Origin: Duganella aceris
Lineage (GTDB): Bacteria; Pseudomonadota; Gammaproteobacteria; Burkholderiales; Burkholderiaceae_D
Assembly: GCF_011090165.1 (NCBI RefSeq)
Contig: NZ_JAADJT010000010.1
Span: forward strand, 124,001-188,000
Length of the DNA: 64,000 nt
Direction of reading: 5' to 3'
The notes under the pieces are model-generated. The model was not told where the DNA came from and searched no databases. It was given only the letters and a program-made list of their open reading frames with translations. How positions within the stretch are numbered: position 1 is the stretch's first letter; the number at the start of each line of letters is the position of its first letter. A program made the position numbers and the translations under genes. Below, piece after piece: positions 27,745 to 35,283 of this stretch.

Positions 27745-28094
27745 GCACGCCCAGATTCGAATCCATCGAAGCCTATCTGGCCTCGGTAGATGCGACCAAG
27801 GCCAAGACGCTCCGGTCCATCATCGATTTGATTCTGACCGAGTTCCCGCAGCTGGAAGCGAAGATCGCCTGGAACGTGCCGACCATCCACTACAAGGGAA
27901 AATATGTCGTAGGCTTGGCCGCCTATAAGCAGCATCTGACGTTCTCGCCATGGAGCCTGTTCGTCATGGAAGACTTCAAGGATAGGCTGAAGCGGTTCGT
28001 CGTCCTGAAGAACTGCTTCCACCTGCCCGTCGAATGGGACGTCGATCGGGAGCTGCTGAAGGATCTGACCCGCGCGCGCTTAGCCGAACTGTAA
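27735..28094 (+). CDS. DUF1801 / YdhG-like protein
   Basis: 119 residues with the YdhG/DUF1801 pattern: a helical N-terminus (IEAYLASVDATKAKTLRSIIDLI), the conserved AKIAWNVPTIHYKGKYVVGLAAYKQHLTFSPWS core, then short helices. Proteins of this fold (one named Fra in Gram-positives) have been linked to iron handling, but the role here is unknown. The start at 27735 lies inside the preceding gene; a GTG at 27741 is an alternative. It stops five bases before a long palindrome. Confidence 0.75.
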   Translation: MAVSTPRFESIEAYLASVDATKAKTLRSIIDLILTEFPQLEAKIAWNVPTIHYKGKYVVGLAAYKQHLTFSPWSLFVMEDFKDRLKRFVVLKNCFHLPVEWDVDRELLKDLTRARLAEL

Positions 28095-28098
28095 CACC

Positions 28099-28184
28099 GG
28101 GGTCAGTTCCGGCATCGTGCCACGAACTTAGCCGTAGGACTGCGCTCCTGGTTCAGTCCGTGGCACGATGCCGGAACTGACCCC
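28099..28184. repeat. Long palindrome with GGGGTCAG...CTGACCCC ends, copy A
   Basis: Two perfect 26-base arms (starting GGGGTCAGTTCCGGCATC) are separated by about 34 bases. The right arm and part of the loop form the end of cobA. A second element with the same GGGGTCAG ends and arm design, but different inner arm sequence, is at 44984-45060. This looks like a dispersed element family with a fixed tip and variable stem, perhaps mobilised by a REP-associated transposase encoded elsewhere. It would also fold as a strong bidirectional RNA hairpin. Confidence 0.8.
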
Positions 28185-28907
28185 GCCCCATTCATCGGCG
28201 CAGCGGACGACGTCGCCGACGATAATGATGCTTGGGCTTCCCAGGCCGCTGTCGCGCAGGGCTTGTGGTAGTTCGCCCAGTGTCGTCAGCAATTGGCGCT
28301 GATGCTCGCGCGTGGCCGATTGCACCACCGCGACCGGGGTGTCGGCCGCCGCGCCGCCGGCAAGCAAGCCGGCCTGGATGGTGTCGATGCGGGCGACGCC
28401 CATGTAGATCACCAGCGTCAGGCCGCTCTGCGCCAGGGCTTTCCAGTTCGGCTCCGAGGCGGCGTCCTTGCCGTGGCCGGTGACGAAGGTGGCGCCCTGG
28501 CTCCAGGCGCGGTGGGTCAGCGGGATGCCGATGCTGGTCGGCGCGGCCAGGCCGCTGCTGATGCCGGGAATGACGTCGACTTCGATCCCTTGCGCCCGCA
28601 GCGATGCGCGTTCTTCGCCGCCGCGCCCGAACAGGTATGGATCGCCGCCCTTGAGCCGCACCACGCGGTTGCCGGCCCGCGCTTCGGCGATCATCAGGCG
28701 TTCGATGAATTCCTGCGGCGTCGAGGCGCAGCCGCCTCGCTTGCCAACCTGGATCACGCGCGCTCCAGCCGGCGCATACGCCAGCACTTCGGGATTGACC
28801 AGGTCATCGATCAGCACCACGTCGGCGCGCTCGATGGCGCGGATGGCTTTCAACGTCAACAGTTCCGGGTCGCCTGGGCCTGCGCCCACCAAAGTCACGC
28901 TGCTCAT
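28128..28907 (-). CDS. cobA: Uroporphyrinogen-III C-methyltransferase (siroheme synthesis)
   Basis: 259 residues. Transfers two methyl groups from S-adenosylmethionine to uroporphyrinogen III, making precorrin-2 for the siroheme that NirB needs. Motifs: TLVGAGPGDPELLTLKAIRAI at the N-terminus, VRLKGGDPYLFGRGGEE in the middle, VIPGISSGLAAPTSIGIPLTHR. It lacks the CysG dehydrogenase/chelatase half. The last ~18 residues (VSSGIVPRTEPGAQSYG) are encoded by palindrome copy A, so the natural C-terminus has been replaced. Last gene of the nrt operon, 11 bases after the P-box gene. Confidence 0.92.
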   Translation of the reverse strand: MSSVTLVGAGPGDPELLTLKAIRAIERADVVLIDDLVNPEVLAYAPAGARVIQVGKRGGCASTPQEFIERLMIAEARAGNRVVRLKGGDPYLFGRGGEERASLRAQGIEVDVIPGISSGLAAPTSIGIPLTHRAWSQGATFVTGHGKDAASEPNWKALAQSGLTLVIYMGVARIDTIQAGLLAGGAAADTPVAVVQSATREHQRQLLTTLGELPQALRDSGLGSPSIIIVGDVVRCADEWGGVSSGIVPRTEPGAQSYG

Positions 28908-28918
28908 GTTGTTCTCCT

Positions 28919-29590
28919 TTAGCCAGCGGCGGCAAGCGCCGCGTTGACCATTTCGTCGATCTCGCCGGTGATGTTGGACAGGACGCCCGCCACCACCGAA
29001 AACTCTTTTCCTGCCTGCCCCGCCCGCGCCGCCACGATGCGGGCGTTGAACGCCACCATGCGCGCCTGGCGGTTGATGGTGTCGATGTCGGTGATCACGC
29101 CGCGCAGCTGCTTGCGCATCAGTCGCGCGTTCTGCTTGGCCTGCTCTTCGTAGATGCCGGTGATCTGGTTGAGGATCGCCAGCGTCGGCGTGGTGCTCTC
29201 CACCAGTTCAGCCAGCAGCTCCGCCGCTTGCGGCGATCCCTGCGCGACCGCCTTCAAGGTCCGCTCGCCCAGGTCGGCGAAGGCGATGATCTTCCTGTCG
29301 CCATCCAGCTTGCCGAAGTAGGCGTCGCGCAGCTCCGGGCAGAACACGCCCGGCAAGCCATCCGCCTCGCTCAACAGCGACTTATGCGCGCCGCGGAACA
29401 GCGCCAGCGCTTCGCGCGCCGTCGCCTCGCCGCCCGCATGCCCCTGCGACGCCAGCACCGCATACAGCACGATGCGCTGCGACGTGAAGCGCCGGCGTCC
29501 CGACAGGTTGATCAGCGCGCTGAATACCTCGCCGGACAGCGCCTTGCCGGCCGCGCCCTCCGGCGCCAAAGCGCGCATGGACATGTCCAT
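28919..29590 (-). CDS. Soluble P-box / chemoreceptor-tip-like protein, candidate nitrate sensor
   Basis: 223 residues without membrane segments. Residues 27-40 (INLSGRRRFTSQRI) resemble the P-box of NarX and PilJ-type domains, which binds nitrate or nitrite in NarX. Residues 171-204 (INRQARMVAFNARI then VAARAGQAGKEFSVVA) resemble the signalling tip of methyl-accepting chemotaxis proteins. A helical region joins them. The ATG at 29590 overlaps the ATPase stop (TGATG) and has AGGAAG upstream. It sits inside the nitrate operon, and no NasS is seen, so it may supply nitrate sensing. Function inferred only. Confidence 0.65.
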   Translation of the reverse strand: MDMSMRALAPEGAAGKALSGEVFSALINLSGRRRFTSQRIVLYAVLASQGHAGGEATAREALALFRGAHKSLLSEADGLPGVFCPELRDAYFGKLDGDRKIIAFADLGERTLKAVAQGSPQAAELLAELVESTTPTLAILNQITGIYEEQAKQNARLMRKQLRGVITDIDTINRQARMVAFNARIVAARAGQAGKEFSVVAGVLSNITGEIDEMVNAALAAAG

Positions 29591-30396
29591 CAAGCGGCTT
29601 CCTTCGCGGGATGCGCCTGTTTGCGATACAGGAACTCCAGCACCGCCGAACGGTACTCGGTGTAGCGCGCATCCTGCGCCAGCGCCACGCGGTCGCGCGG
29701 TCGCTCCAGCTTGACGTCGACGATTTCGCCGATGGTGGCGGCCGGGCCATTGGTCATCATGACGATGCGGTCCGACAGCAGCACCGCTTCGTCGACGTCG
29801 TGCGTGACCATGACCACGGTGGACTGGGTGGCGGCGACGATCTTCAGCAGCTCGTCCTGCAGGTGGGCGCGGGTCAGCGCATCGAGCGCACCGAACGGCT
29901 CGTCCATCAGCAGCACTTTCGGCTCCATCGCCAGCGCGCGAGCGATGCCGACGCGCTGCTTCATGCCGCCCGAGATCTCATGCGGACGCTTGGTTTCGGC
30001 CGCCGTCAGACTGACCAGGGCCAGTGCCTGCATGGTGCGCTCGCGCAGCTGCGCTTTCGATTCAGTCTTGCCGAACACGCGCTCCACGCCGAGGTGGATG
30101 TTTTCGTAGCAGGTCAGCCAAGGCAGCAGCGAGTGGTTCTGGAACACCACCGAACGCTCCGGCGACGGCCCGGCGATTTCGCGGTTGGCGCACAACAGCA
30201 CGCCGTCGCTCGGTTTCAGCAGGCCGGCGATCAGGTTGAGCAGCGTCGACTTGCCGCAGCCCGAGTGGCCGATCAGCGTGATGAATTCGCCCTTGCGCAC
30301 CGTCAGGTCGATCTCGCGCAACGCGTGGAACGTGCCCTTCCTGGTGTGGAAGACCATCTCCACGCCCTCGATATCGATGAATTTTGGATCGTCCAT
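29590..30396 (-). CDS. nrtC: Nitrate ABC transporter ATP-binding protein
   Basis: 268 residues. Walker A IGHSGCGKSTLLNL, Q-loop VVFQNHSLLPWLTC, signature ISGGMKQRVGIARAL, Walker B VLLMDEPFGALD. It lacks the extra nitrate-binding domain of cyanobacterial NrtC and so resembles NasD/NrtD. It energises nitrate import with NrtA and NrtB. Ten bases behind nrtB and overlapping the next gene by one base. Confidence 0.9.
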   Translation of the reverse strand: MDDPKFIDIEGVEMVFHTRKGTFHALREIDLTVRKGEFITLIGHSGCGKSTLLNLIAGLLKPSDGVLLCANREIAGPSPERSVVFQNHSLLPWLTCYENIHLGVERVFGKTESKAQLRERTMQALALVSLTAAETKRPHEISGGMKQRVGIARALAMEPKVLLMDEPFGALDALTRAHLQDELLKIVAATQSTVVMVTHDVDEAVLLSDRIVMMTNGPAATIGEIVDVKLERPRDRVALAQDARYTEYRSAVLEFLYRKQAHPAKEAA

Positions 30397-30406
30397 GACC
30401 AGCTCC

Positions 30407-31324
30407 TTAGTTCGATACTTGTTCGTAGGTGAAGGCGCGGGCCAGCGCCATCAGCGCCTGCTCCAGCAGCAGCCCGACAAAGCCGATGGCGACGATGGCG
30501 ATGATGATGTGCGGTACGTTCAGGTTGTTCCACTCGTCCCAGACCCAGAAGCCGATGCCCACGCCGCCGGTCAGCATTTCGGCCGCGACGATCACCAGCC
30601 ACGCGGTGCCGATCGACAGGCGCACACCGGTCAGGATGTACGGCAGCGCGGATGGCAGCAGGATCTTGGTCAGCACCTTCCACTCCGACAGGTTCAGCAC
30701 GCGCGCGACGTTCATGTAATCCTGCGGCACGCGCTGCACGCCGACGGCGGTGTTGATGATCATCGGCCAGATTGAGCAGATAAAGATAGACCAGATCGCT
30801 GCCGGGTTGGCGGACTTGAACACCAACAGGCCGATAGGCAGCCAGGCCAGCGGCGACACCGGCTTGAGCAAACTGATGATCGGTCCGAACATGCTGCCGA
30901 CGAACTGCACCCGGCCGATCAGGAAGCCCAGCGGGATGCCGACCAGCGCGGCCAGGCCGAAGCCGACGGCAACGCGCTGCAAGGACGCCAGCAGGTTCCA
31001 GCCTATGCCCTGGTCGTTCGGGCTGTTGCGGTAGAACGGATCGGAGAACAGCTTGATCGCTTCCTGCAGCGTGACCAGCGGCGTCGGGAAGGAGGCGTTG
31101 TTGACCGTGATGAGCTGCCATACCAGCACCAGCAGCGCGGCGCCCACCAGCGGCGCGACGATCTTCATGGCGGTGGTGGAGACCTGCTGGCGCACGCGCG
31201 CCGTCGAATTGGCGGCGAGAGGACGGCGCGGGCGGCGCGCCGGCGCGGTGGCTTCGGAGGATACGGCGGACGAAGCAGCGGCTGCCGGCGGCTCGGCGCC
31301 GTCGGATTTGAGCAAGGCGTTCAT
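30407..31324 (-). CDS. nrtB: Nitrate ABC transporter permease
   Basis: 305 residues. A low-complexity Ala/Arg-rich cytoplasmic N-terminus of about 50 residues is followed by six hydrophobic segments. The permease loop reads VARVLNLSEWKVLTKILLPSALPYILTG. PTPLVTLQEAIKLF and WLPIGLLVFKSANPAAIWSIF are usual for the NrtB/SsuC/TauC family. Inner-membrane channel of the nitrate importer; 13 bases behind nrtA. Confidence 0.9.
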   Translation of the reverse strand: MNALLKSDGAEPPAAAASSAVSSEATAPARRPRRPLAANSTARVRQQVSTTAMKIVAPLVGAALLVLVWQLITVNNASFPTPLVTLQEAIKLFSDPFYRNSPNDQGIGWNLLASLQRVAVGFGLAALVGIPLGFLIGRVQFVGSMFGPIISLLKPVSPLAWLPIGLLVFKSANPAAIWSIFICSIWPMIINTAVGVQRVPQDYMNVARVLNLSEWKVLTKILLPSALPYILTGVRLSIGTAWLVIVAAEMLTGGVGIGFWVWDEWNNLNVPHIIIAIVAIGFVGLLLEQALMALARAFTYEQVSN

Positions 31325-31337
31325 GGCATCTCCCGTA

Positions 31338-32624
31338 TCAGGCTTTGATCTTGAACGAGGCAGCGAACGCTTTCGGGTTCTTGCCGTCCCATACCGAACC
31401 GTCCATCAGCTTCGACGTGCGCAGCGGGCTTTTCGGCACCGGCGTCTTGGTCATTGTCGCGGCGTCCTTGTACAGATCGATCTGGTTGACGGCGGTGGCC
31501 ACGGCCAGGTAATCCGGATCGTCCTTCAGCAGGCCCCAGCGGCGATGCTGCGTCATGAACCACATGCCGTCCGACAGATACGGGAAGTTGACCGTGCCGT
31601 CGTTGTAGAACTTCATGTGATTGGCATCGTCCCAGGTCTTGCCCAGGCCATTCTGGTAGCGGCCCATGATGCGCTGGTCGATCGCGTCCTTGCTGGTGTT
31701 GACGTAGGACTTGTCGGCGATGACCTCGGCCATCTTGTTCTTGTTGGCCAGCGAAGCGTCGATCCATTTGCTGGCTTCGAGGATGGCGGCCATCATCGCG
31801 CGGCAGGTGTTCGGATTCTTGCGGGCGAATTCCAGCGTGGAGCCCAGCACCTTCTCGGGGTGGTCCTTCCAGATGTCCTGCGTGGTGGTGGCGGTGATGC
31901 CGATGCCGTCCATGATGGCGCGGTGGCCCCACGGTTCGCCCACGCAGAAGCCGTCCATGTTACCGACCCGCATATTGGCCACCATCTGCGGCGGCGGCAC
32001 GGTGATGACCTTGGCGTCCTTCATCGGGTTGATGCCGTTCGCGGCCAGCCAGTAGTACAGCCACATGGCGTGGGTGCCGGTCGGGAAGGTCTGGGCGAAG
32101 GTGTATTCGCGCTTGTCGGTCTGCATCAGCTTCGCCAGCGACGCGCCGTCGACCGCGCCCTTGTCGGCCAGCTTCTTCGACAGCGTGATCGCCTGGCCGT
32201 TGTTATTGAGGCCCATCAGCACCGCCATGTCCTTCTTCTGGCCGCCGATGCCCATCTGCACGCCGTAAAGCAAGCCATACAGCACATGGGCCGCATCGAG
32301 ATCGCCATTGGCCAGCTTGTCGCGCACGCCGGCCCACGAAGCCTCTTTGCTCAACACGAATTTGACGCCGTACTTCTTGTCGAAGCCCAGCACCGACGCC
32401 ATCACCACCGAAGCGCAATCGGTCAGCGGAATGAAGCCGATCTTGATTTCTTCTTTTTCCGGTTTATCGGAACCCGCCGCCCATACGCCACCCGTTGACA
32501 ATCCCAACATGCTTCCTCCTGCTACTAGACCTGCACCATGAATCAATTTTCTCCGTGTGACATTCACGTCGTCAGCGGCTGCTGCTGGCAAAACGGTGTC
32601 CGCTTGAGGCTTCTTGTGTTCCAT
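31338..32624 (-). CDS. nrtA: Nitrate ABC transporter substrate-binding protein
   Basis: 428 residues of the NrtA family. A twin-arginine type leader (TRRKLIHGAGLVAGGSML, about residues 23-40) indicates export, which separates it from cytoplasmic NasS. Conserved blocks: IKIGFIPLTDCASVVMA, ANGDLDAAHVLYGLLYG, NMDGFCVGEPWGHRAIMDG. It captures nitrate or nitrite for NrtB/NrtC. First gene of nrtABC-P-box-cobA. The 265-base gap to nasT holds a sigma54 promoter, an ANTAR element and an attenuator. Confidence 0.92.
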   Translation of the reverse strand: MEHKKPQADTVLPAAAADDVNVTRRKLIHGAGLVAGGSMLGLSTGGVWAAGSDKPEKEEIKIGFIPLTDCASVVMASVLGFDKKYGVKFVLSKEASWAGVRDKLANGDLDAAHVLYGLLYGVQMGIGGQKKDMAVLMGLNNNGQAITLSKKLADKGAVDGASLAKLMQTDKREYTFAQTFPTGTHAMWLYYWLAANGINPMKDAKVITVPPPQMVANMRVGNMDGFCVGEPWGHRAIMDGIGITATTTQDIWKDHPEKVLGSTLEFARKNPNTCRAMMAAILEASKWIDASLANKNKMAEVIADKSYVNTSKDAIDQRIMGRYQNGLGKTWDDANHMKFYNDGTVNFPYLSDGMWFMTQHRRWGLLKDDPDYLAVATAVNQIDLYKDAATMTKTPVPKSPLRTSKLMDGSVWDGKNPKAFAASFKIKA

Positions 32625-32649
32625 GGTAATCCCTCTGAGTAGTCAGTCC

Positions 32650-32698
32650 AAAAAAAAACGCCTACCCAACATGAACTTGTTCATGTTTCGGTAGACGT
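32650..32698 (-). terminator. Leader attenuator terminator upstream of nrtA
   Basis: On the minus strand ACGTCTACC pairs with GGTAGGCGT (outer stem) and AACATGAA pairs with TTCATGTT inside it, followed by an unbroken run of T. It ends about 25 bases before the nrtA ATG and within the sigma54 transcript, so it can control read-through into the operon. Confidence 0.9.
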
Positions 32699-32712
32699 CG
32701 TTGTCTTGGTGG

Positions 32713-32759
32713 GCCCCACCGCCGTTGGCGGGACACATCGTGCGCACCATTGCGCTTGC
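32713..32759 (-). promoter_or_regulatory. ANTAR-type dual-hexaloop RNA element in the nrtA leader
   Basis: P1 (32742-32755) is GCGC-AATGGT-GCGC, only four base pairs. P2 (32713-32734) has stem CCCGCC/GGTGGG, extendable by two pairs, with loop AACGGC. Both loops have A1 and G4; the P2 loop is identical to P1 of the narK leader. The predicted transcript start is near 32759, so both hairpins form before the attenuator, as in the known NasR-controlled leader. NasT is encoded about 130 bases upstream. Confidence 0.85.
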
Positions 32760-32769
32760 CTAAAGGCTA

Positions 32770-32786
32770 TGCAATGTCCGTGCCAG
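32770..32786 (-). promoter_or_regulatory. Sigma54 promoter of the nrtABC operon
   Basis: Minus-strand CTGGCACGGACATTGCA fits TGGCACG-N4-TTGCA exactly and shares CTGGCACGG with the narK promoter. Predicted start near 32759. The TCTCCCTCTGT box at 32795-32805 lies 8 bases upstream. I did not find a convincing NtrC dyad here. Confidence 0.9.
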
Positions 32787-32889
32787 CAGGGTTTACAGAG
32801 GGAGAAGGAGGAAAATCGCGGCGCGCGGGTGCGGCCTGATGGCGCAAAAAACGCACCGCGAACGCGCAGCGCATCATTTTGGACCGGCG

Positions 32890-33513
32890 TTAGCCCAGCA
32901 GGTCTTCGACGTCGAGGATGCGCTGGGCGACTTCGGACAGCTTGAGGTTTTTACTCATCGCCATGCTGCGCAGCTTCTGGTACGCCTGCTCTTCGGTGAA
33001 GCGCTGGCGCTCCATCAGCAGGCCCTTGGCGCGCTCGATCACCTTGCGCTCGGCGAGCTTGCTCTTGGTGTCGGACAGCTCGTCCAGCAGCTTCTGCTCG
33101 CGTTTGAAGCGCGCCAGCGCCACGTTCAGCACCGGCTTGATACGGTCGCTCTGCAAGCCGGCCACGATGTACGCGGAGACGCCGGCGGCCACCGCCGCCT
33201 CCATGCTTTCGGTGTCGTCGCTCTCGGTGAACATGACGATGGGGCGGCGCTCGTCGCGGGTGGCGATGACGATATGCTCCAGCACATCGCGCGCGTCCGA
33301 CTCGGCGTCGACGATGATCATGTCGGGTTGAAGCTGGGAGATCCGCTCCGGCAGGTACATGTCCGGCGGCAGCGAGGCGATGATGTCGTAGCCCGCTTCC
33401 AGCAGGCCGATACGCAGCACGCGGGCGCGTTCGGCCTGTGCGCGCAGGAACTCGTCATCCTCGTCACCTGCGTGGATGATGGTGTTGACGACGACGATGC
33501 GTAGGTTGGCCAT
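32890..33513 (-). CDS. nasT: ANTAR-domain response regulator NasT (transcription antiterminator)
   Basis: 207 residues. The N-terminal ~125 form a receiver-like domain (LRIVVVNTI, DMIIVDAESDARD, PIVMFTESDD, VSAYIVAGL). A short coiled coil (LLDELSDTKSKLAERK) follows, then the ANTAR RNA-binding module VIERAKGLLMERQRFTEEQAYQKLR. ANTAR proteins bind pairs of hexaloop hairpins and prevent formation of the adjacent terminator. Such elements occur before both nitrate operons here. NasT is normally held inactive by NasS without nitrate; no nasS is seen. About 100 bases upstream of the nrtA promoter, same strand. Confidence 0.92.
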   Translation of the reverse strand: MANLRIVVVNTIIHAGDEDDEFLRAQAERARVLRIGLLEAGYDIIASLPPDMYLPERISQLQPDMIIVDAESDARDVLEHIVIATRDERRPIVMFTESDDTESMEAAVAAGVSAYIVAGLQSDRIKPVLNVALARFKREQKLLDELSDTKSKLAERKVIERAKGLLMERQRFTEEQAYQKLRSMAMSKNLKLSEVAQRILDVEDLLG

Positions 33514-33570
33514 GACGGGATTCTACGGCACAAAACCGCAATCCCGCCAGCGCCAATATTTTTTAACGCG

Positions 33571-34443
33571 TCAGCGCTGCATGCCCCAGCGGCGTATCGT
33601 CAGTGTTTCGAGTGGACGAAATACCACGTTCTCCACCAACAGTCCGATCAGGATCACGGCGGCCAGGCCGGCGAACACCTTGTCGGTGTAGAGCTCATTG
33701 CGGTTCTGGAAGATGTACCAGCCAAGGCCTCCCTGGCCGCCGGTGGTGCCGAACACCAGCTCCGCCGCGATCAGCGTGCGCCAGGCGAAGGCCCAGCCGA
33801 TCTTCAGGCCGGACAGGATGGACGGCAGCGCGGCCGGCACCAGAATGTGCACCACCAGCCGCAAGCCGCTCAGGCCATAATTGCGGCCGGCCATGCGCAG
33901 GGTCTCGGGCACGCTCTGGAATCCGGCGTAGGCGCCCAGCGCCAGCGGCCATAGCACGGCGTGGACGATGACGAAGATCAGGCTTCCTTTTCCAAGGCCG
34001 AACCACAACAGCGCCAGCGGCAGCAGCGCGATCGCGGGCAGTGGGTTGAACATCGAGGTCAGCGTCTCCAGCAGGTCTCGGCCGATGCGGGTCGACGCGG
34101 CCAGCGCGGTCAGCGCGAAGGCGGCGGCGATGCCGGCCAGGTAGCCTTGCAGCAGGACCGCCAGCGAGATGCGCACGCGGTCCGGCAGTTCGCCGCTGAC
34201 GATGCCGTCGGCGAAGGCTTGCGCGGTTTGCAGGAAGCCAGGCAGCAGCAGGTCGTTGGCTTGCCAGCGTGCGATCAGTTCCCACGCCACTGCCAGCACG
34301 ATCAGGATCGCGGTCTTGCGCAGCCAGGCTTGCTGCCATGCCCGTTGCGCCAGCGGCGGCGCGGCGTCGGCGGGACGCAGCGCGGCGGGCTTGGTGGCGT
34401 ATTCGTATTCCTGCCGGATCGGCGGATCGAGGACCAGGCTCAT
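33571..34443 (-). CDS. ABC transporter permease, sulfonate/taurine/nitrate family
   Basis: 290 residues with a charged N-terminus, six hydrophobic segments and the coupling loop LRMAGRNYGLSGLRLVVHILVPAALPSILSG. It forms the inner-membrane channel of an SsuC/TauC-like importer. It overlaps the ATPase gene by four bases (ATGA). Together with the binding protein and a TauD-family dioxygenase upstream it probably imports an organosulfonate as a sulfur source, though the family also includes nitrate and pyrimidine-precursor carriers. Confidence 0.83.
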   Translation of the reverse strand: MSLVLDPPIRQEYEYATKPAALRPADAAPPLAQRAWQQAWLRKTAILIVLAVAWELIARWQANDLLLPGFLQTAQAFADGIVSGELPDRVRISLAVLLQGYLAGIAAAFALTALAASTRIGRDLLETLTSMFNPLPAIALLPLALLWFGLGKGSLIFVIVHAVLWPLALGAYAGFQSVPETLRMAGRNYGLSGLRLVVHILVPAALPSILSGLKIGWAFAWRTLIAAELVFGTTGGQGGLGWYIFQNRNELYTDKVFAGLAAVILIGLLVENVVFRPLETLTIRRWGMQR

Positions 34444-35279
34444 AGCGCGGCGCTCCTGTCACTGTCGGGCGCGGCGGCGGCCGGCGCGCCGTCGCGCGAT
34501 GGCTCCGCGCCGAACAGCAAGCCGTGAATGCGCTGCGCGGCGGCCTGGAACTCTTCACTGCCGGCGCTGTGCAAGCCAAACTGATGGCTGTTCAACTCCG
34601 CCCTCACCTGCCCCGGATGCGGCGACAACAACAGGATGCGATTGCCGATCACCAGCGCCTCCTCGATCGAGTGCGTGACGAACAACAGCGTGAAGCGCAG
34701 CTCCTCCCACAAGCGCCCCAACTCTTCCTGCATGTTGCGGCGCGTGAGCGCATCGAGCGCGGCGAACGGCTCGTCCATCAACAACACCTCCGGCTGCATC
34801 GCCAGCGCCCGTGCGATCGCGACGCGCTGCTTCATGCCGCCGGACAGTGTATGCGGATGCGCGTTCTCAAAGCCGCCCAAGCCCACCTTGGCGATCCAGT
34901 GCAAGGCGCGTTGTTCGGCTTCCTGCTTGTTGAGCCGCTTGGTCATCAGCAGCGGGAACACCACGTTCTCCTTGACCGTCTTCCACGGCGGCAGCTGGTC
35001 GAACTCCTGGAACACCACGATGCGGTCCGCTCCCGGTCCCTCGACCGTCTTGCCATCGATGCTGATGCGGCCCGCGCTCGGCTTGATGAAGCCCGCCGCC
35101 GCTTTCAGCAGCGACGACTTGCCGCAGCCCGAAGGCCCGAGCAGCACGAAACGGTCGCCGCGATACACGTCGAAGCTGACGTCATGCGTGGCCCGCGTCG
35201 CGCCGTACTCCAGGCTCACGCCCTCCGCCTTCAGCAAAGGCGCCACGCCGACCGGCGGCCGTACAACCTGGAAGCTCAT
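34440..35279 (-). CDS. ABC transporter ATP-binding protein, sulfonate/taurine/nitrate family
   Basis: 279 residues from the ATG at 35279; the longer frame to 35387 runs antisense-like into the binding-protein gene and is not supported. Walker A LGPSGCGKSSLLKA, Q-loop VVFQEFDQLPPWKTV, signature LSGGMKQRVAIARAL, Walker B VLLMDEPFAALD, H-loop LLFVTHSIEEALV. The C-terminal extension ends in a low-complexity Ala-rich tail. Four bases after the binding-protein gene. Confidence 0.86.
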   Translation of the reverse strand: MSFQVVRPPVGVAPLLKAEGVSLEYGATRATHDVSFDVYRGDRFVLLGPSGCGKSSLLKAAAGFIKPSAGRISIDGKTVEGPGADRIVVFQEFDQLPPWKTVKENVVFPLLMTKRLNKQEAEQRALHWIAKVGLGGFENAHPHTLSGGMKQRVAIARALAMQPEVLLMDEPFAALDALTRRNMQEELGRLWEELRFTLLFVTHSIEEALVIGNRILLLSPHPGQVRAELNSHQFGLHSAGSEEFQAAAQRIHGLLFGAEPSRDGAPAAAAPDSDRSAAL

Positions 35280-35283
35280 GCTC

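Noticed and set aside
32820..32880. GGTGCG...CGCACC dyad as an NtrC site for nrtA
   Set aside because: The arms are 18 bases apart and do not fit NtrC half-site spacing.
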